Part shown: piece by piece, positions 23,206 to 23,601 of the stretch
Position numbering within the stretch: the stretch's first letter is position 1
Layout: each line of letters opens with the position of its first letter
Origin: an uncultured Eubacteriales bacterium
GTDB taxonomy: Bacteria; Bacillota; Clostridia; Oscillospirales; Oscillospiraceae
NCBI GenBank assembly: GCA_900553135.1
Contig: USCO01000021.1
Span: 1 to 23,601, forward strand
Direction of reading: 5' to 3'
DNA: 23,601 nucleotides
Notes under the pieces: generated by a model
Told to the model about the DNA's origin: nothing
Databases searched by the model: none
The model's input: only the letters and a program-made list of their open reading frames with translations
Program-made: the position numbers and the translations under genes

Positions 23206-23601
23206 GGCTGTTTGTGCGATTTCACCTTAACTTCAATCTGGCGGCGGAAAAAGTCCAGCATCCGGTCGTTGGTCTCCCGGCTCTCGTCCCAGTCCCACCA
23301 GCCCACCTCAAAGACGTGGGTGGTGCGGGGGCTCTTCTCCCGGGACCAGTGGATGAGATCGTGGGGGATGGCGGAGTGCTCCAGGCAGCGGATGAGGTGC
23401 TGGCTCTGGGCGTAATAGCGGTCGGCCTCGCTGGAAATGACCAGAATGGGGGGCAGGGGCAGGCCGGGGGCGGTGTCGGCAAAGCTGACGTGGCCCCGCA
23501 GGGGGGAGCTTTGCCAGGGGCGGCCCAGCATCAGGTCCAGATACTCCCGGGTCACCGCCCGGTCGGTGAGGGGGGTGAACAGGCGGAAGCGGTATACGTC
23601 G
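23202..23601 (-). CDS. Alpha/beta hydrolase, C-terminal part (5' end beyond window)
   Basis: The reading frame is open to the window edge, so about 132 C-terminal residues are visible. They show the end of an alpha/beta-hydrolase fold of the esterase/lipase (Abhydrolase_3-like) type: LPPILVISSEADRYYAQSQHLIRCLEHSAIPHDLIHW, in which the Asp after SEA is the likely acid residue. The catalytic His is in TTHVFEV, followed by a final amphipathic helix. The nucleophile Ser and oxyanion motif lie outside the window. A GTG inside the segment at 23555 is not treated as a start. It ends only 6 nt before the malQ -10 region; malQ is probably transcribed separately. Substrate unknown. Confidence 0.8.
   Translation of the reverse strand, partial: DVYRFRLFTPLTDRAVTREYLDLMLGRPWQSSPLRGHVSFADTAPGLPLPPILVISSEADRYYAQSQHLIRCLEHSAIPHDLIHWSREKSPRTTHVFEVGWWDWDESRETNDRMLDFFRRQIEVKVKSHKQP

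Noticed and set aside
1..23601. CRISPR arrays, insertion sequences, rRNA, tRNA
   Set aside because: No regularly spaced direct repeats, transposase motifs or conserved RNA sequences were seen.

Overview
The window looks like a chromosomal segment from a gut-type, moderately GC-rich member of the Clostridia, most likely Oscillospiraceae (relatives of Flavonifractor, Lawsonibacter or Oscillibacter). The basis is inference from gene content and style: strong AGGAGG-type ribosome binding sites, TTGACA/TATAAT promoters, S-layer homology (SLH) anchors, cohesin and dockerin modules, a GntR/FCD regulator, and zinc-ribbon membrane proteins typical of Firmicutes. No rRNA, tRNA, CRISPR array or transposase was seen.

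Layout. (1) 1-2105 (+): a 5'-truncated SMC/ABC-type ATPase and an HNH nuclease overlapping by ATGA, arranged like the Septu (PtuA/PtuB) anti-phage system, followed by a terminator. (2) 2282-6331 (-): a two-gene operon of unknown function, encoding a polytopic membrane protein with an internally duplicated transmembrane unit and then a zinc-ribbon/coiled-coil/single-TM protein with two tandem copies of an unnamed ectodomain. (3) 6332-7220: a long purine-skewed non-coding stretch. (4) 7221-11999 (+): two tandem secreted BNR_2 (sialidase-like) paralogues, the second with Big2-like, InlB-repeat-like and three SLH modules. (5) 12123-16213 (-): a convergent operon encoding a large secreted dockerin protein and a cohesin-like protein with three SLH modules. 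Together (4) and (5) form a cell-surface block in which enzymes and scaffold can be tied to the wall. (6) 16618-19705 (-): sodium/glutamate symporter, M29-type aminopeptidase-like metalloprotein and a GntR/FCD regulator. Two copies of an ATTCTA/TAGAAT palindrome sit in the promoter and leader of the aminopeptidase gene. (7) 19822-21535 (-): a MarR regulator and a YczE-like membrane/cytidylate-kinase-like fusion broken by a 1-nt frameshift; a strong promoter overlaps a 14-bp inverted repeat. (8) 21672-23601 (-): 4-alpha-glucanotransferase MalQ and the C-terminal part of an alpha/beta hydrolase cut by the window end.

The most interesting parts are the Septu-like pair at the left edge, the cohesin-SLH/dockerin pair beside the sialidase-like operon, the duplicated-ectodomain/duplicated-membrane-unit operon, and the palindrome-controlled GntR and MarR promoters. 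All family assignments come from reading motifs by eye; no database search was possible.
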